Source: an archaeon
Lineage (GTDB): Archaea; Thermoproteota; Nitrososphaeria; Nitrososphaerales; Gagatemarchaeaceae
Assembly: GCA_021786575.1 (NCBI GenBank)
Contig: JAJYMY010000002.1
Coordinates: 1 to 64,000, forward strand
Length of the DNA stretch: 64,000 nucleotides
Direction: 5' to 3'
The notes beneath the pieces are model-generated. The model was not told the origin of the DNA. It did no database searches and worked only from the letters and a program-made list of their open reading frames with translations. Positions 25,891 through 34,127 of this stretch are shown piece after piece. Each line of letters starts with the position of its first letter. Position 1 is the first letter of the stretch. The position numbers were made by a program, and so were the translations under genes.

Positions 25891-26018
25891 AAGTCGCGGC
25901 CCCGGCGCAGTCCTATAGCTGTCACGCCTGCAACGGGCTTGAACAATGCGTCACCGCAGTCGGTACAGAGGCGATGTGGGCCGCCGCACGCATAAAGCGT
26001 GCGAAGCTTACGACTCAT
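25887..26018 (-). CDS. Candidate zinc-finger microprotein, 43 aa
   Basis: ATG at 26018 to TGA at 25887. Contains YACGGPHRLCTDCGDALF, a possible C..H..CxxC knuckle, and a basic end. TATA-like GTTATATCC about 100 nt upstream (near 26121-26130) is the nearest promoter candidate. Function unknown. Confidence 0.35.
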   Translation of the reverse strand: MSRKLRTLYACGGPHRLCTDCGDALFKPVAGVTAIGLRRGRDL

Positions 26019-26175
26019 AGAAGCTACCTGGCTGCGGGAGTGCCCTCCCGGGCTCTGCCTGGCGGGTCTCCGGGTCCGATGTATCAGGTGACGGGGGTGC
26101 GTTTATGCTTTGCGCGCGGTGGATATAACCACGGTTTGATTTACTGCTTTATCGGCCGCCCCAACACTTCTTTGA

Positions 26176-26514
26176 CTAGGTTCCCTGCTCGGCAGGGACA
26201 GCCTCGGTGCCAGATTGCGTTTTGTTCACTTGCCTGTTGATCGCATCGGCGAAGTAGTGTCCAGTCACTATCACTTTCACCGACTTGACTCCCCTCACCT
26301 GGGTGAGGTTGTCCTTCAAATCTTGGGATATCTTCAACGCGAACACAGGTGGACAGAACTGGGTAGTCGCGTGGTACTCGACATTCACGTTCCCATCTTC
26401 GACGTCAAGCTTGTCGATGAGATTCATCTCAACGATCGGCATTCCGATTTCAGGGTCGACTATTTTCGAAACCTGCCTCTGCACCTCCTTCACGTCAACT
26501 TGCTCTGACACCAT
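26176..26514 (-). CDS. MIP18/DUF59 family iron-sulfur assembly factor
   Basis: 112 aa with KIVDPEIGMPIVEMNLID, a beta strand NVNVEYHATT, CPPVFALKISQDLKDNL and a VKVIVTGHYFADAIN end, the usual SufT/PaaD-like DUF59 pattern. Family members help assemble or transfer Fe-S clusters; the single Cys in FCPP is the conserved one. It stands alone here, with a TATA-like TTTTTATTGG near 26546-26556. Confidence 0.88.
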   Translation of the reverse strand: MVSEQVDVKEVQRQVSKIVDPEIGMPIVEMNLIDKLDVEDGNVNVEYHATTQFCPPVFALKISQDLKDNLTQVRGVKSVKVIVTGHYFADAINRQVNKTQSGTEAVPAEQGT

Positions 26515-26669
26515 GAGAACCAGGGAAAAACTGCCGACTCCACCAATAAAAACTTGTCCTACACAGGATGGGCTCCGTTCCCATTGCTACTAAACCGGCA
26601 CCCGACGTGCGACAGAGCTCCAGCGTTGTCGAGCCATGAACTGATGCAAGGGCGCTGTCGAGTTTAGCG

Positions 26670-27677
26670 TCAGGCTCTGAATCCGCGCGGTACGTCCGCC
26701 CATCTAGGATTTCCATCGAAGGGCAGGTACACTCTCGCCCTATCTAGGATTCCGCGATACTTGTCTTGGATTCGCCCTCCCACCTCCTTCCATGTCCCTT
26801 CTACAACAAACTCAGCCAATATGTCGTCCCCCACCTCGGAGGCCATCCTGTGCCATTCTCCGTTCACGGATAGGGCATGAAGCCTTTCGGCAACATCTTC
26901 CCAGTGGTGGAGCTCCATTACTTTCCTATAGCTCCGGGTAGATGCGTAGAACGCTATCTGACCCCTGTAGGTTTCCCTTACAGCGGCAATCTCCTGTTCA
27001 GTGTCTCCCACTGCGGCGAACACGGAAGCCGCTACCTGCACTTCTTTCCTGCTCCTCCCTGCCCTGGCCAGCCCCGCTGACAGCGCCGGCTCGACGACTT
27101 CACGGAGATACCTAACCGTGTGCAACGGATGCACGTGTAGGCCTTCTGCGACCACTCCTGCCGCCTTACACATCATCCTGTTGACCCCGGCCACGAGTAC
27201 CGGGATGGCAGGGTTCTTAATCGGATCCGGAGTGAAGAACGGGGTCATGAGGTCGAGCGTATAGTATCTGCCCCTGAAATCCAGGTTGGTCCCATCTTGC
27301 CAACTCTTCCACACAGACTTCAGTGCCGACACATACTCCATCATCTTCGGGGCAGCTGGATCCCACTTCATCCCGAACCGGCGCTCAACGTGGCCCTTGA
27401 CCTGGCTCCCCAACCCCAGCATGAATCTGCCTCCCGAGGTGCTCTGAAGGTCCCATGACGTGTATGCCATCGTCGTGGGGCTCCTGGTGAACGCCAGGGC
27501 AATCGACGTTCCCAGCTCTATTCGTGTGGTGGCAGTGGCTGCGAGGGCTATCTGCACGAATGGGTCGTGTTTCGTCTCGTTCACCCAGAACGCATCGAAG
27601 CCGTATCCCTCGGCTTTCTTCGACAGCTCGACCACCTCTATCGGTTCGCCCACCGCCACCTCGGTGTCTATCTTCAA
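26670..27677 (-). CDS. LLM-class (luciferase-like) F420-dependent oxidoreductase
   Basis: 335 aa bacterial-luciferase-like TIM barrel: GYGFDAFWVNETKHDPF, TRIELGTSIALAF, RFMLGLGSQVKGHVERRFGM and VPVLVAGVNRMM are typical of F420-dependent LLM enzymes. Hydride transfer to F420 or reduced-F420 chemistry is inferred; substrate unknown. TTG start at 27677 with a TATA element at 27703-27711 shared with the divergent exporter gene. Confidence 0.88.
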   Translation of the reverse strand: MKIDTEVAVGEPIEVVELSKKAEGYGFDAFWVNETKHDPFVQIALAATATTRIELGTSIALAFTRSPTTMAYTSWDLQSTSGGRFMLGLGSQVKGHVERRFGMKWDPAAPKMMEYVSALKSVWKSWQDGTNLDFRGRYYTLDLMTPFFTPDPIKNPAIPVLVAGVNRMMCKAAGVVAEGLHVHPLHTVRYLREVVEPALSAGLARAGRSRKEVQVAASVFAAVGDTEQEIAAVRETYRGQIAFYASTRSYRKVMELHHWEDVAERLHALSVNGEWHRMASEVGDDILAEFVVEGTWKEVGGRIQDKYRGILDRARVYLPFDGNPRWADVPRGFRA

Positions 27678-27702
27678 CCTGGATTGCCACCAAAGGCGCG
27701 TC

Positions 27703-27711
27703 TCTTAAAGC
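27703..27711. promoter_or_regulatory. Shared TATA element of divergent LLM and EamA genes
   Basis: TCTTAAAGC reads as TATA in both directions, 26-34 nt from the TTG of each gene (27677 minus and 27738 plus). Confidence 0.5.
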
Positions 27712-27737
27712 CAGACCAGTGGGACCTTCCGCATCAC

Positions 27738-28625
27738 TTGCCGAATCTATCGGTCATCGCGGGCCTGGCAACAGCACTGTGTTGGGGGACTGGCGACTAC
27801 TTGTCTAGAGGCCAGTCGGAAAGAATCGGCTACTACAGAACACTGGTGTATTCTATGTTGGTGACTTTCATCGTGCTCATTGCCATCACCCCTGTCCTCA
27901 GCCCCGACGTCAGGGCTCCGCTCATTCCCCTGACAGTACTCATAGTAGCCGGGATTCTAAACTTCATAGCGTTCACCTTCCTCTACCGCGCGTTCCACAA
28001 AGGAGTCGTCTCCGTCGTCGCGCCTGTGGCATACACTTACCCTGCCATCACAACTGTCCTTTCTATTCTCATCCTAGGCACGCTCCTTCAGCGCACGGAA
28101 ATCCTCGCCATCGCTGGGATAATCATAGGGGTGGTCTTGACATCGACGAGGTTTTCTGAGATAAGACGTTCCATCGCCGGAAAAGGGTCAGCAGGCCTCA
28201 CTGCCGGCTTCGTCCCAGCTGCCGCCGCTTCGCTGTTCTTCGGCTTCGTCTACGTGGGGGTTGGCTACGCCGCCCCATTAGTGAGCGTCATAGTCCCAGT
28301 CACAATCCTTCGTATCGTAGGCATATCGATGGGATTCGCGCTGGCGCCGACACTCAAGCAGACCGCCAGGCCCATAAGAGGCGTCTTCTCGAGAGGGATA
28401 ATCACAATGGGCGTCTTGGAGGCAATCGGCTTCCTTTCGTTGACATACGGTATCTCTGTTCCCGGAGGGTCACTCCCTGTGGTCACGGCGATATCAGGGA
28501 TGGGCGGGGCGGTCGCCGGAGGATATGGGCTCGCCTTCCTGAAGGAGAGACTCGAGCCTAACCAAATAATCGGGGTGGTCTTGTCCCTCTTGGGTGTCTT
28601 CACCCTACTATACCTGGGGGCCTAG
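27738..28625 (+). CDS. EamA/DMT superfamily transporter
   Basis: 295 aa from the TTG at 27738 (PNLSVIAGLATALCWGTGDYL); longer frames would run into the divergent gene. Ten transmembrane helices in two EamA repeats, the first with CWGTGDYLSRG and the second with EAIGFLSLTYGIS and VVTAISGMGGAVAGGYGLAFLKERL. Exports or imports small metabolites; substrate unknown. Shares its promoter region with the F420-type oxidoreductase. Confidence 0.88.
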   Translation: MPNLSVIAGLATALCWGTGDYLSRGQSERIGYYRTLVYSMLVTFIVLIAITPVLSPDVRAPLIPLTVLIVAGILNFIAFTFLYRAFHKGVVSVVAPVAYTYPAITTVLSILILGTLLQRTEILAIAGIIIGVVLTSTRFSEIRRSIAGKGSAGLTAGFVPAAAASLFFGFVYVGVGYAAPLVSVIVPVTILRIVGISMGFALAPTLKQTARPIRGVFSRGIITMGVLEAIGFLSLTYGISVPGGSLPVVTAISGMGGAVAGGYGLAFLKERLEPNQIIGVVLSLLGVFTLLYLGA

Positions 28626-28718
28626 TCGCTGGAGTACTTCGCCGCGGTCCAAGAGGGAAGACGGCGCGTCAATAGGGCGCTGACTTTGCTCCAGAGGGTC
28701 GCTGGACCCTCTTACCCA

Positions 28719-28949
28719 ATGCTCATCTTGAAGCTCGGCGTAGCGCAGTGGACCCCTGTAGGAGATGAAATGATGAAAAAAGTGGTCAGTGGAAAGAACG
28801 CCACCGCTGCCCTGGTCATATGCGACTCGGAAGGGAACTCTAAGGCGATGAGCGCATGGATTCCGTTGGAGAATGCGGAAAAGGCCTCTATGGAGCTTGA
28901 GGCGGAGGGGATACCTGTCTTTCCCGGAGAAGTCAAGCTCCCAATCTGA
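28719..28949 (+). CDS. Small hypothetical protein, 76 aa
   Basis: ATG at 28719. Compact alternating pattern (LILKLGVAQWTPVGDEMMKKV, ATAALVICDSEGN, AMSAWIPLENAEKASMELEAEG) suggests a small alpha/beta fold. No family recognised; follows the exporter in the same direction. Confidence 0.58.
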   Translation: MLILKLGVAQWTPVGDEMMKKVVSGKNATAALVICDSEGNSKAMSAWIPLENAEKASMELEAEGIPVFPGEVKLPI

Positions 28950-29084
28950 GCGTCCTGTTTATTAACCGGTCAAGTGTCTAATGCTCTGCGCCTGGCCCGC
29001 ATTTGCTTATAGCTCCGGGGTGTAACTTCCGACTCGAAGCTTGGGACATGCTTGTTGGGCGCAGAGAAATTTGGGGGTGAACGA

Positions 29085-29261
29085 ATGGCAAGATGCTCGG
29101 TTTGCAAGGGTCATGCTGTCGCATCATGTGCTGAGTGCGGAGCGCTAGTGTGCATGTCGCACTCAACCACAATCTTCGATGAGGGAAGTAGGGCGATGAA
29201 GACCTACTGCGGCAATTGTACGGCCAAGCGGATGCCCGTGTGGGTAGGGCGACGAAGGTAA
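29085..29261 (+). CDS. Small zinc-finger protein, 58 aa
   Basis: ATG at 29085. CSVCKGHA, CAECGALVCMSH and CGNC give a cross-brace-like arrangement of Cys/His pairs, similar to B-box or FYVE-like mini fingers, followed by a basic tail ending in GRRR. Probably a binding or adaptor protein. A GCTTATAGC element lies about 80 nt upstream. Confidence 0.6.
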   Translation: MARCSVCKGHAVASCAECGALVCMSHSTTIFDEGSRAMKTYCGNCTAKRMPVWVGRRR

Positions 29262-29909
29262 GGCCACGATGGGCTGGTAGCGCGACCCTCTATTGTGTAG
29301 CAGGGAGGGCGTCAGAGGAACCGGGGATGCATTAAGCACCCCTTAGGTTTTCACTGAAGTACTCCCAAGAAGAGGGTAATCTAGTCTGAGGGCCTGACGC
29401 GCTAGAGCCCACCCATCGCGCCCGCTTCTTGTCGAACCTTCCGCTCCAACTACCAACCTGGCAGGCCTCCTTCGCGAAGAAATCAGAATTTCCCAACTCG
29501 ACGCTCATCCAGCAATCCAGACCCGCTCGCAGGTCTCGTGAGGTCCCGGGGGCCTGCCTTAGTTGCCGTATCATCCAAAGTCGTACACTCGCAAAAATTC
29601 GTTGACTCCATCGAAGGTCAGGTATTGCCTGGCCGACCTTCTTCCTTATCGCGGCTACTTGCTCTCGCTTATGTTTCCTCCTTGCTGCAGAGGACTTCGT
29701 TCATCCCACAAAGAAGTCTAGAGCGCACTTTGGAAGTGGTTCTCTGTTTGCAGGTGTAAACCGTCGGGTCTGACGACGCCTTCGTCTCCGGAATCCTCTC
29801 CCAAATTCGAAACCACGACGAAAGCGCAGGCGGCGGGCCCTGTCCCCATGACGCGCTTTTCTCATCCTGCGTCGCCATGGTCAGGCGGGACCACGGTGGT
29901 ACGGGCATC
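29262..29909. other. Intergenic region, nothing recognised
   Basis: About 650 nt between convergent genes. No convincing ORF, tRNA or structured RNA was found on either strand. Confidence 0.35.
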
Positions 29910-31583
29910 TCAGTCAAAAATCTGTACCAAGGCATTGACGTATCCAGTCGCGCCATTCGGGTATGTGCCTTCCTTAGACGACGTCTCCACTCCCCCTGCA
30001 GCGTCGACGGCTCTGGCCAGCACCGAGTACTCTCCCGCCGACGGTGGGTTCCACTCATACGCCCAGAGCGCCCAAGTGATGTCGGAGATCGGGGGCTTGA
30101 TTTGAGCCTCTTCCCAAGTCCGGCCGTTGTCGAGGCTAACTTCCACTTTTGAAATCCCCCTGTCGCCAGCGAACGCGTATCCCGACAGGATTATCGACCC
30201 CCCGTACTTAGAGAGGCTCGCCTGGGCGGGAGGGAGGGGGACGATGAAGGCCTCGCTGTGCACCGTGGCTATGTTGGTCCACCCTCTGGTCTGCCAGTAT
30301 CCTTCATAGACCGAGCTAACGACCGAAATCCTGTTCACCCACTTCGCGCTCATCATTCCGTAAAGCCCAGGAATCAACCCCCTGAGAGGGTAACCATGTC
30401 TCACCGGCAGGCTCTGGCCGTTCATGCCGTAGGCGACGATGCTATCTGGCATCAGAGCCCTGGCCAGCGGGATTCCTACGCTGTATCCGTCGACCGAGTA
30501 GAAGACAACATATGTCGCTCCCACGCCGACCCCCCCTACATCAGCCAGCAGGTCCGATATCTTCACTCCTGTCCAATTCGCGTTCCCTATCAGATTCCCA
30601 TTCAACTCGTTGCTCACACATTCAAGGGTGGTGTACTGGCTAGTCTGAGGTAGCCCGGTAAGCTCTTGCATGGTGTATGACTTCGGGGCTTTCACGAGCC
30701 CGTCCACAACTAGGGACCAAGTAGACGCATCCACGGTAGGGTCTATCACGTCTATTGCCACCCTGTAGAAGTCGCTATCAGGAGTCACCTCGGAGTCTAC
30801 GAGTGAGGCGAGCCTTGGGTCTCTGAAGATTGAAGGCGCCTCCTGAAGATTCACGGGCTGGGTGGTCCCTGTTGGCTGCACACTAGATGAAAGGAACTGG
30901 TCCAACCCCATGAGCCCGGCGATACCCGCGACCACAGCAAGAACCACGACTGTGCCCTTCTCGATGAATTCCCTCCTCCCCATGTCTTGGACGCTTGGCT
31001 CTCCAATTGGCGTCTTCATAGCCGCCGCCGGCAGATACATCGCAGAGAGTAGAAGCGCGAACACCGCCTGGACTAAAAGCAGGCCGAGGGGGAAGACCCA
31101 GACCGCATTAACCTGGGCATATGGGGATGTCGACCCGAAGAGGGCGTCTCCGTCTAAGGGGAAGAGAATGAGGCCGAAGATTGCCCAGGAGATGAGGCCG
31201 ACCACCATCGTCCCCTCGAACCTCTTCAAACGGCCAAAGACTTTCTCGGCCAGGAGAGCGTCGAATAGAAGGACGACCAAGCCGTAGGTCGCCGCGGCGA
31301 TTAGAGTCGCAATGACGAGGCCCAGCTCCCCTGCCAGATCCCCGAACCGCTGTACCATGGGCTCCTCGATCGAAGCTGGAACTACCCTAAGAAATGTGCT
31401 CAGCGCTGACTCCGGGGGAAAAGGGGCGAGCCCGCCCAGCCTGAGTAGGAAGTTGAATCCAAGTCCTAAGAGACCAGCGAAGGAGCCGGTTAGGAAGAGC
31501 GAAATTGCTCGTCTTGAGTTCAAAGGAGTTCGTGCAACCCGAGCAGACGCTTTGGGCCGGTCTGCCTTCCCATACCGAACCAT
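29910..31583 (-). CDS. Membrane-anchored sulfite-oxidase-family molybdopterin enzyme
   Basis: 557 aa. The N-terminal 230 residues contain about five transmembrane helices. The sulfite-oxidase fold follows: LVVDGLVKAPKSYTMQEL, TTLECVSNELNGNLIGNANWTGV with the molybdenum-ligand Cys, RHGYPLRGLIPGLYG and WVNRISVV. The C-terminal Ig-like dimerisation domain has ISKVEVSLDNGRTWEEA. The catalytic domain is predicted to face outward. No twin-arginine signal is visible, and no cytochrome partner is adjacent. Substrate (sulfite, nitrate or other) is open. Confidence 0.9.
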   Translation of the reverse strand: MVRYGKADRPKASARVARTPLNSRRAISLFLTGSFAGLLGLGFNFLLRLGGLAPFPPESALSTFLRVVPASIEEPMVQRFGDLAGELGLVIATLIAAATYGLVVLLFDALLAEKVFGRLKRFEGTMVVGLISWAIFGLILFPLDGDALFGSTSPYAQVNAVWVFPLGLLLVQAVFALLLSAMYLPAAAMKTPIGEPSVQDMGRREFIEKGTVVVLAVVAGIAGLMGLDQFLSSSVQPTGTTQPVNLQEAPSIFRDPRLASLVDSEVTPDSDFYRVAIDVIDPTVDASTWSLVVDGLVKAPKSYTMQELTGLPQTSQYTTLECVSNELNGNLIGNANWTGVKISDLLADVGGVGVGATYVVFYSVDGYSVGIPLARALMPDSIVAYGMNGQSLPVRHGYPLRGLIPGLYGMMSAKWVNRISVVSSVYEGYWQTRGWTNIATVHSEAFIVPLPPAQASLSKYGGSIILSGYAFAGDRGISKVEVSLDNGRTWEEAQIKPPISDITWALWAYEWNPPSAGEYSVLARAVDAAGGVETSSKEGTYPNGATGYVNALVQIFD

Positions 31584-31744
31584 CGATACTGTTCTAATGC
31601 ATCACTAAACGTTGACCGAAAGGCGGCTCCAAGGTCAGGCGGAGGAATCTGACGACGGCCTACTTGTTCCCTTCTCTGCTCAGACCACCCGCTACCAGCA
31701 TAATCACACGTGCTAGGGAAACTCTCTTGCCTGACCGCGGCCCT

Positions 31745-31978
31745 TCACTTCGGCTGCGCCGGGTTGACCCCGCCTGACTTGCCCCGTGATGCAGAGACAA
31801 AGCCGAGGGCAATGAGTATCACGCCAATCACGGCTATGACTGAGCCTGCATATATCCAGAACGGCACTCCGGTCATCGACGACCCCCCGACAATCCCGTC
31901 CCCTTGGAGCGCGAAGACCGTCCCGGCAAGCAGCAGTAGTACGCCGACAATACCCAGACCCAGAGATGAACTCGGCAA
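31745..31978 (-). CDS. Small two-helix membrane protein, 77 aa
   Basis: Helices LGLGIVGVLLLLAGTVFAL and FWIYAGSVIAVIGVILIALGF separated by the loop QGDGIVGGSSMTGVP. This arrangement is seen in many archaeal and actinobacterial small membrane proteins of unknown function. Confidence 0.65.
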   Translation of the reverse strand: MPSSSLGLGIVGVLLLLAGTVFALQGDGIVGGSSMTGVPFWIYAGSVIAVIGVILIALGFVSASRGKSGGVNPAQPK

Positions 31979-32021
31979 CTTTATCCTTGATGGCGTCCGC
32001 CGGTTTAAGGGTTTCTAATGC

Positions 32022-32717
32022 TCACTCTACTGTGAAATAGAGGCGCCTGTTGCTCTTGCCTTTGTTCTCGGTCTTCACCCCAACCACCTTTCCTATCTCT
32101 CTCGTGTTGCTCACGTGGACCCCCCCGTCTGCCTGGATGTCTATGTCTCCTATCTGCACTATTCTAAGCACGTCCAACGTGGGAGGCATAGCGTTGGCTA
32201 GCTTAACGTAGCCCGGGTTTGCGAGCGCCTCTTCCCTTTTCATGAAGAATGACTTCACCTCTAATCCCCTCGCCACAGCTTCATTCACCCTATCGATGTA
32301 GTGCGACATCTTCGCCTTGTCGAAGTTCTCAAGATTGAAATCGACCCGCGAGCCATCCGGGCTGATTTGGTTCCCTGTGATGAGGGCACCGGTCTCTCCG
32401 TTGACGACCGCGCTTAGTATGTGGGCCGTAGTGTGCATCCGCATAATCCGATGGCGTTTATTCCAGTCCAAGGTTCCATGGACTCTGTCTCCAGGGGCGA
32501 GACCATCTACACTCTCCAAGACGTGGAAAATCTCCTCGCCTTCCTTCACAGCTTCAATCATTTTCGACCCTCCCAGTGAGCCCGTGTCCGAGACCAGCCC
32601 CCCTCCCCGAGGATTGAACGCCGTCTGGTCAAGCACGACCCTGTCCCCGTCAACCGACGCCACCTCGGCGTCGAACTCCCTCACATATGCGTCATCCCAA
32701 AAGATTCGTTTAGTCAA
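32022..32717 (-). CDS. alaX: Alanyl-tRNA editing protein AlaX (medium form)
   Basis: Hydrolyses Ser-tRNA-Ala in trans. 231 aa with an N-terminal glycine-rich barrel (NPRGGGLVSDTG) and the editing core: HTTAH zinc ligands near residue 95 and a GGVHVSNT motif near 200. The third zinc ligand, usually Cys in CGGTH, is Asp here (QADGGVH), a replacement that can still bind metal. TTG start at 32717 with both a GGAGGAGG sequence and a TATA element at 32743-32752. Confidence 0.92.
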   Translation of the reverse strand: MTKRIFWDDAYVREFDAEVASVDGDRVVLDQTAFNPRGGGLVSDTGSLGGSKMIEAVKEGEEIFHVLESVDGLAPGDRVHGTLDWNKRHRIMRMHTTAHILSAVVNGETGALITGNQISPDGSRVDFNLENFDKAKMSHYIDRVNEAVARGLEVKSFFMKREEALANPGYVKLANAMPPTLDVLRIVQIGDIDIQADGGVHVSNTREIGKVVGVKTENKGKSNRRLYFTVE

Positions 32718-32761
32718 ACTCTCCCTCCTCCCACAATCTCAGATTTAACGTTCAAAGGGCG

Positions 32762-34075
32762 TCAATACGCGTTAATCTTCATCTGTGTCAGCTCTCTTGA
32801 AATCAGGACGCTCTCCCTCTTCCATCTCGCCTTCGAAATCCTCATCTTCGACAGCGCCGAATCCAATGCGCTTCTGAATGTTTCATGCTTCTGGAAAGGC
32901 TGCCTGAGGAGCGTCCTGATGCTCTCTCTCACATTCCAAACGCCTAGCGGCATGATGAACCCGGGATAGGTCTCTCGCAAAACGATTGCCGCTGCCTGCC
33001 TCCTCTCCCTATCCAGTGCTTCCCCAACCGCCAGCCTGGTAGAGTAGTAGCAACCTCCGACCCGGGAATACTTGGTCCTCCCGAAGTATTCCTCGTAGTC
33101 CCCAATCACGTAAGGCTCACTGGTGAACTGGTTCCAGGTGGTGTTCGGGAACCACGCTTCGATCCACTCGAACCTCCAAGGCTCGGGCATCAATATGGCA
33201 ACGTACTGATTATCGTATACCCCGAAGCTGTAGACGCGATACTCATCGATGGTCGGGTGATGCTTCAGCCTCTCTATCAGGTCTAGGCTGATGGAGCTAT
33301 CGACAGCAGTGATGCTCCACCGCGTGGGCACGATTCTCCTTTTCGCCCCCACACCGAACATTCCGACGGAGAAGGCTTTCTGGATCCTTGTGACCAGCAC
33401 TCCTTTCCTATACAGCTCCCCCACCGCGGCCGCAGCGCTGAGGTTCCTATCGTAGTACGCTTTCTGCACCCTCCCGTCGACGGAGGGGTTGTCAATCCTG
33501 AACCTGTCAAGAGGGCCGGAAGGCCCATAGGGCTGGGTGTCTTCGCTCAACGTCAGCGTCCGCCTCGGCGCTCGCAGCAGCTTCAATTCGGCGTCGACCG
33601 GTTTTGCCGCCATGGCGAGTTCCTGCAGCGACAAAAGAGTCCTCCCCGGGTCGCGTGCGTCTTCAACGCTCGCCTTCGAGTTCCCCCTGATGAGTGAGTA
33701 TCTGTAGTCGACTATCTGGTCTATGGGCGTGCCTAGCCACTCTTCCGGCGTATCCAGGACGGACGTATCTCCAAAACTGGGCGGTACCATAGGTCCTATG
33801 GACACCTTGGGATATCCAAGTCTTCCCACGAACACGCCGGGAGGGGACGACCCTGAAATCTCGTTCGTCAGGTAGGTGCTCAGCCTCGCCATCGCCTGGG
33901 CTTTCACTATTATGGGGCACCTAGGCTTCCCGCAAAGGAGTTTCGCTCCACGACATGCGAGGCACATCCAAGCCGGAGGGCTATCAACGACTTCAATGGA
34001 CTTCGCTACATCTTCTCCGAGTCCGATGACCGATGCCGCCATCACATTCGAGAGCCAAGTGACACGCCGGGGCAC
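32762..34075 (-). CDS. nreA: DNA repair protein NreA
   Basis: 437 aa of the archaeal NreA family (DUF650/DUF651). N-terminal zinc knuckle CLACRGAKLLCGKPRCP, central VFVGRLGYPKVSIGPMVPP and C-terminal PLGVWNVRESIR are typical. The last residues QMKINAY match a PCNA-binding PIP-like pattern (Q..I..Y), as expected for NreA, which works with PCNA in DNA repair. GTG start with a TATA element (GTTTAAGAG) at 34099-34107. Downstream of rad50-mre11, which fits a repair island. Confidence 0.93.
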   Translation of the reverse strand: MPRRVTWLSNVMAASVIGLGEDVAKSIEVVDSPPAWMCLACRGAKLLCGKPRCPIIVKAQAMARLSTYLTNEISGSSPPGVFVGRLGYPKVSIGPMVPPSFGDTSVLDTPEEWLGTPIDQIVDYRYSLIRGNSKASVEDARDPGRTLLSLQELAMAAKPVDAELKLLRAPRRTLTLSEDTQPYGPSGPLDRFRIDNPSVDGRVQKAYYDRNLSAAAAVGELYRKGVLVTRIQKAFSVGMFGVGAKRRIVPTRWSITAVDSSISLDLIERLKHHPTIDEYRVYSFGVYDNQYVAILMPEPWRFEWIEAWFPNTTWNQFTSEPYVIGDYEEYFGRTKYSRVGGCYYSTRLAVGEALDRERRQAAAIVLRETYPGFIMPLGVWNVRESIRTLLRQPFQKHETFRSALDSALSKMRISKARWKRESVLISRELTQMKINAY

Positions 34076-34127
34076 GACGCTATCGTGGGAACTCTCCTCT
34101 TAAACTCGGCGTAGTCCTCGCGGGAGC

